This document shows positions 33,174 through 34,526 of a DNA stretch of 34,526 bases, in pieces (the first letter of the stretch is position 1; each line of letters begins with the position of its first letter). Origin of the DNA: Alteromonas sp. IB21. GTDB lineage: Bacteria; Pseudomonadota; Gammaproteobacteria; Enterobacterales; Alteromonadaceae. The translations under genes and the position numbers were made by a program. The DNA is taken from contig NZ_JAEFCD010000007.1 in NCBI RefSeq assembly GCF_016405965.1, forward strand, positions 1 through 34,526. Direction: 5' to 3'. Below the pieces are notes generated by a model. The model saw only the letters and a program-made list of their open reading frames with translations. It did not search any database and was not told the DNA's origin.

Positions 33174-33845
33174 TTATAGCACCTCAATAAGCATATATCG
33201 CAGCGCGCTGGTTTGCTTTTCTTTAATAATCTTCCAGTTGTCAGGTAGAGCGGGCGTGGTCAGTGAACTTTCATGTTCCAAATACACCACACTACCGCTT
33301 TTAACTGTGTTGTTTTCTTCTAAAGAAGTGAGTGTAGGTGTCACTAAATCTTTGGCAAAGGGGGGATCGACAAAGACAATGTCGTAGGGGGTCCTGCTAA
33401 TATTGTTCAAAATACTAAGCGCATCACCTTGGTGAACACTGGCTGACGCCGCTTCGTTTGTTTTAAGCAAAGCGATATTGTTTTCAAGCTGAGCCGCCGC
33501 ATGTTTATCAAGTTCAATAAAATCGCAGTGAGAGGCATAACGAGAGAGTGCTTCTAAACCTAAACCTCCAGAACCCGCAAAAACATCCAGACAGCGGGAT
33601 CCATTTACGTAAGGCATTAACCAGTTGAACAACGTTTCTTTGTTTCTGTCAGTGGTGGGTCTCAGCCCTTCTGCATTTAGCACAGGTAGCTTTCTTCCAC
33701 GCCACTGCCCACCAATAATTCTAATTTGCCCATTGCCATTTGCGCTTTGGGCCTTGGCATTTTTATAAGAATGCTGTTTTTTTGCAGAAGATGGTGCCCG
33801 AGTAGGGCGAGAAACTCGCTTCATAGTGTCTGACAGTGGTATCAT
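33174..33845 (-). CDS. rsmD: 16S rRNA (guanine966-N2)-methyltransferase
   Basis: RsmD methylates G966 of 16S rRNA on the assembled small subunit, using SAM. The 223-residue frame has the family start IRIIGGQWRGRKLP (about 41-54), followed by LRPTTDRNKETLFNWL, SAM motif I CLDVFAGSGGLGLEAL (85-100) and the catalytic DPPF at 160-163. The first ~40 residues are basic and poorly conserved; a second ATG (33824, MKRVSRPTRA) may be the real start, and neither has a strong Shine-Dalgarno sequence. It is divergent from ftsY with a 66-base gap, as in E. coli. Confidence 0.95.
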   Translation of the reverse strand: MIPLSDTMKRVSRPTRAPSSAKKQHSYKNAKAQSANGNGQIRIIGGQWRGRKLPVLNAEGLRPTTDRNKETLFNWLMPYVNGSRCLDVFAGSGGLGLEALSRYASHCDFIELDKHAAAQLENNIALLKTNEAASASVHQGDALSILNNISRTPYDIVFVDPPFAKDLVTPTLTSLEENNTVKSGSVVYLEHESSLTTPALPDNWKIIKEKQTSALRYMLIEVL

Positions 33846-33911
33846 GCGTTCATTCAGTAGGCGGCAAGTGTAGCCGAATTTGCTAAGAATTTATAAGGAT
33901 TTGTCCTAACG

Positions 33912-34526
33912 ATGTCGAAACTTTTTGGCTGGTTCAGCAAGAACAAAAAAGCAGAGAAACAAAAAGCGCAAGCGGAAGAAGAGGCGCGCTTAAAGGCCGA
34001 GGCAGAAGCACAGGCTAAGGCGCAAGCGGAAGAAGAAGCGCACGCAAAGGCCGAGGCAGAAGCACAGGCTAAGGCGCAAGCGGAAGAAGAAGCGCGCGCA
34101 AAGGCCCAGGCAGAAGCACAGGCTAAGGCGCAAGCGGAAGAAGAGGCGCGCTTAAAGGCTGAGGCAGAAGCACAAGCCAAGGCGCAAGCGGAAGAAGAAG
34201 CACGCGCTAAAGCCGAGGCAGAAGCCCAAGCGAAGGCGCAAGCGGAAGAAGAAGCACGCGCTAAAGCCGAGGCAGAAGCCCAAGTGAAGGCGCAAGCGGA
34301 AGAAGAAGCACGCGCTAAAGCCGAGGCAGAAGCACAAGCCAAGGCGCAAGCGGAAGAAGAAGCGCGCGCAAAGGCCGAGGCAGAAGCACAGGCCAAGGCG
34401 CAAGCGGAAGAAGAAGCGCGCGCAAAGGCCGAGGCAGAAGCACAAGCTAAGGCGCAAGCGGAAGAAGAAGCACGCGCTAAGGCTGAGGCAGAAGCCCAAG
34501 CGAAGGCGCAAGCGGAAGAAGAAGCA
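33912..34526 (+). CDS. ftsY: Signal recognition particle receptor FtsY, N-terminal part
   Basis: The gene is open at the right edge with 205 codons visible. The start MSKLFGWFSKNKKAEKQK resembles FtsY N-termini, and the position next to and divergent from rsmD is that of ftsY in gammaproteobacteria. FtsY is the membrane-associated GTPase that receives the ribosome-SRP complex. After 18 residues the protein is a tandem 18-residue repeat (AQAEEEARAKAEAEAQAK type), ten full copies and part of an eleventh, forming a predicted charged, helical region corresponding to the acidic A domain. The NG GTPase domain would follow outside the window, so the identification rests on the start and context. AAGGA lies 12 bases before the ATG. 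Confidence 0.8.
   Translation, partial: MSKLFGWFSKNKKAEKQKAQAEEEARLKAEAEAQAKAQAEEEAHAKAEAEAQAKAQAEEEARAKAQAEAQAKAQAEEEARLKAEAEAQAKAQAEEEARAKAEAEAQAKAQAEEEARAKAEAEAQVKAQAEEEARAKAEAEAQAKAQAEEEARAKAEAEAQAKAQAEEEARAKAEAEAQAKAQAEEEARAKAEAEAQAKAQAEEEA
33966..34526 (+). repeat. 54-base in-frame tandem repeat in ftsY
   Basis: Ten complete copies of a 54-base unit begin at 33966 and repeat exactly every 54 bases to 34505; an eleventh is cut by the window edge. Units differ by few substitutions, including two copies with Arg-Leu, one with His-Ala, one with Gln replacing Glu, and one with Val replacing Ala. No length change breaks the frame. The high identity at synonymous sites suggests recent duplication or gene conversion. 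Confidence 0.95.

Noticed and set aside
33854..34511. Two long minus-strand ORFs opposite ftsY (Ala/Ser-rich and Phe/Leu/Cys-rich)
   Set aside because: They are antisense readings of the 54-base ftsY repeat; repeats whose length is a multiple of three keep other frames open. The plus-strand frame has the start and context of ftsY.
33966..34526. ftsY repeats as a CRISPR array
   Set aside because: The repeats are contiguous, in frame and have no unique spacers.

Overview
The window looks like a chromosomal segment of a marine gammaproteobacterium of the Alteromonas type. Reasons: the block sfsA-dksA-gluQ-pcnB-folK-panB-panC has the same order as in Escherichia coli, but the missing panD is replaced by a PLP-dependent aspartate decarboxylase (PanP type); a 'proteobacterial dedicated sortase system' two-component pair (pdsR/pdsS) is present; and the extragenic repeats and moderate GC fit. 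This is a judgement from recognised proteins; no database search was run.

Layout. 1-830: 3' part of an EF-Tu gene with a strong terminator, then about 450 bases of nested extragenic palindromes and repeats. 1.3-6.1 kb: TraB/GumN-like protein (-), alpha/beta hydrolase (+), small PepSY-type membrane protein (-), CstA-family carrier (+). 6.3-14 kb: a metal/envelope cluster with an SO_0444-type permease, a CNNM/CorC-like membrane protein, a secreted protein with a TonB C-terminal domain, a cupredoxin-like periplasmic protein, a PiuC-type dioxygenase and a TonB-dependent siderophore receptor behind a good Fur box. 14.1-17 kb: pdsS/pdsR with no sortase or sortase target in view. 17.0-17.8 kb: a 770-base gene-free stretch with a free-standing terminator and a long hairpin. 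17.8-20.25 kb: YadGH-like ABC exporter translationally coupled to a TrmB-like methyltransferase. 20.4-21.2 kb: a partly degenerate EAL protein.

21.7-29.6 kb: panP faces panC across a shared bidirectional terminator; panC-panB-folK-pcnB-gluQ-dksA-sfsA all run on the minus strand. PanP supplies beta-alanine, PanB makes ketopantoate and PanC joins pantoate to beta-alanine, so three pantothenate steps meet at one point. pcnB has an in-frame N-terminal extension that can only begin at AUU or AUC, as in E. coli. 29.8-33.9 kb: pepB, a 60-residue HTH protein, yhgN/marC, yjaG and rsmD. 33.9 kb to the end: ftsY begins divergently from rsmD and its N-terminal region consists of at least ten 54-base tandem repeats, running off the window.

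Most of the window is conserved chromosome. I did not find a defence island, prophage, integron, CRISPR array, rRNA or tRNA. The observations most worth checking are the non-AUG pcnB start, the ftsY repeat array, the pds pair without its sortase, the candidate small RNA at about 17.4 kb, the inverted-order TonB-domain protein and the repeat cluster behind tuf.
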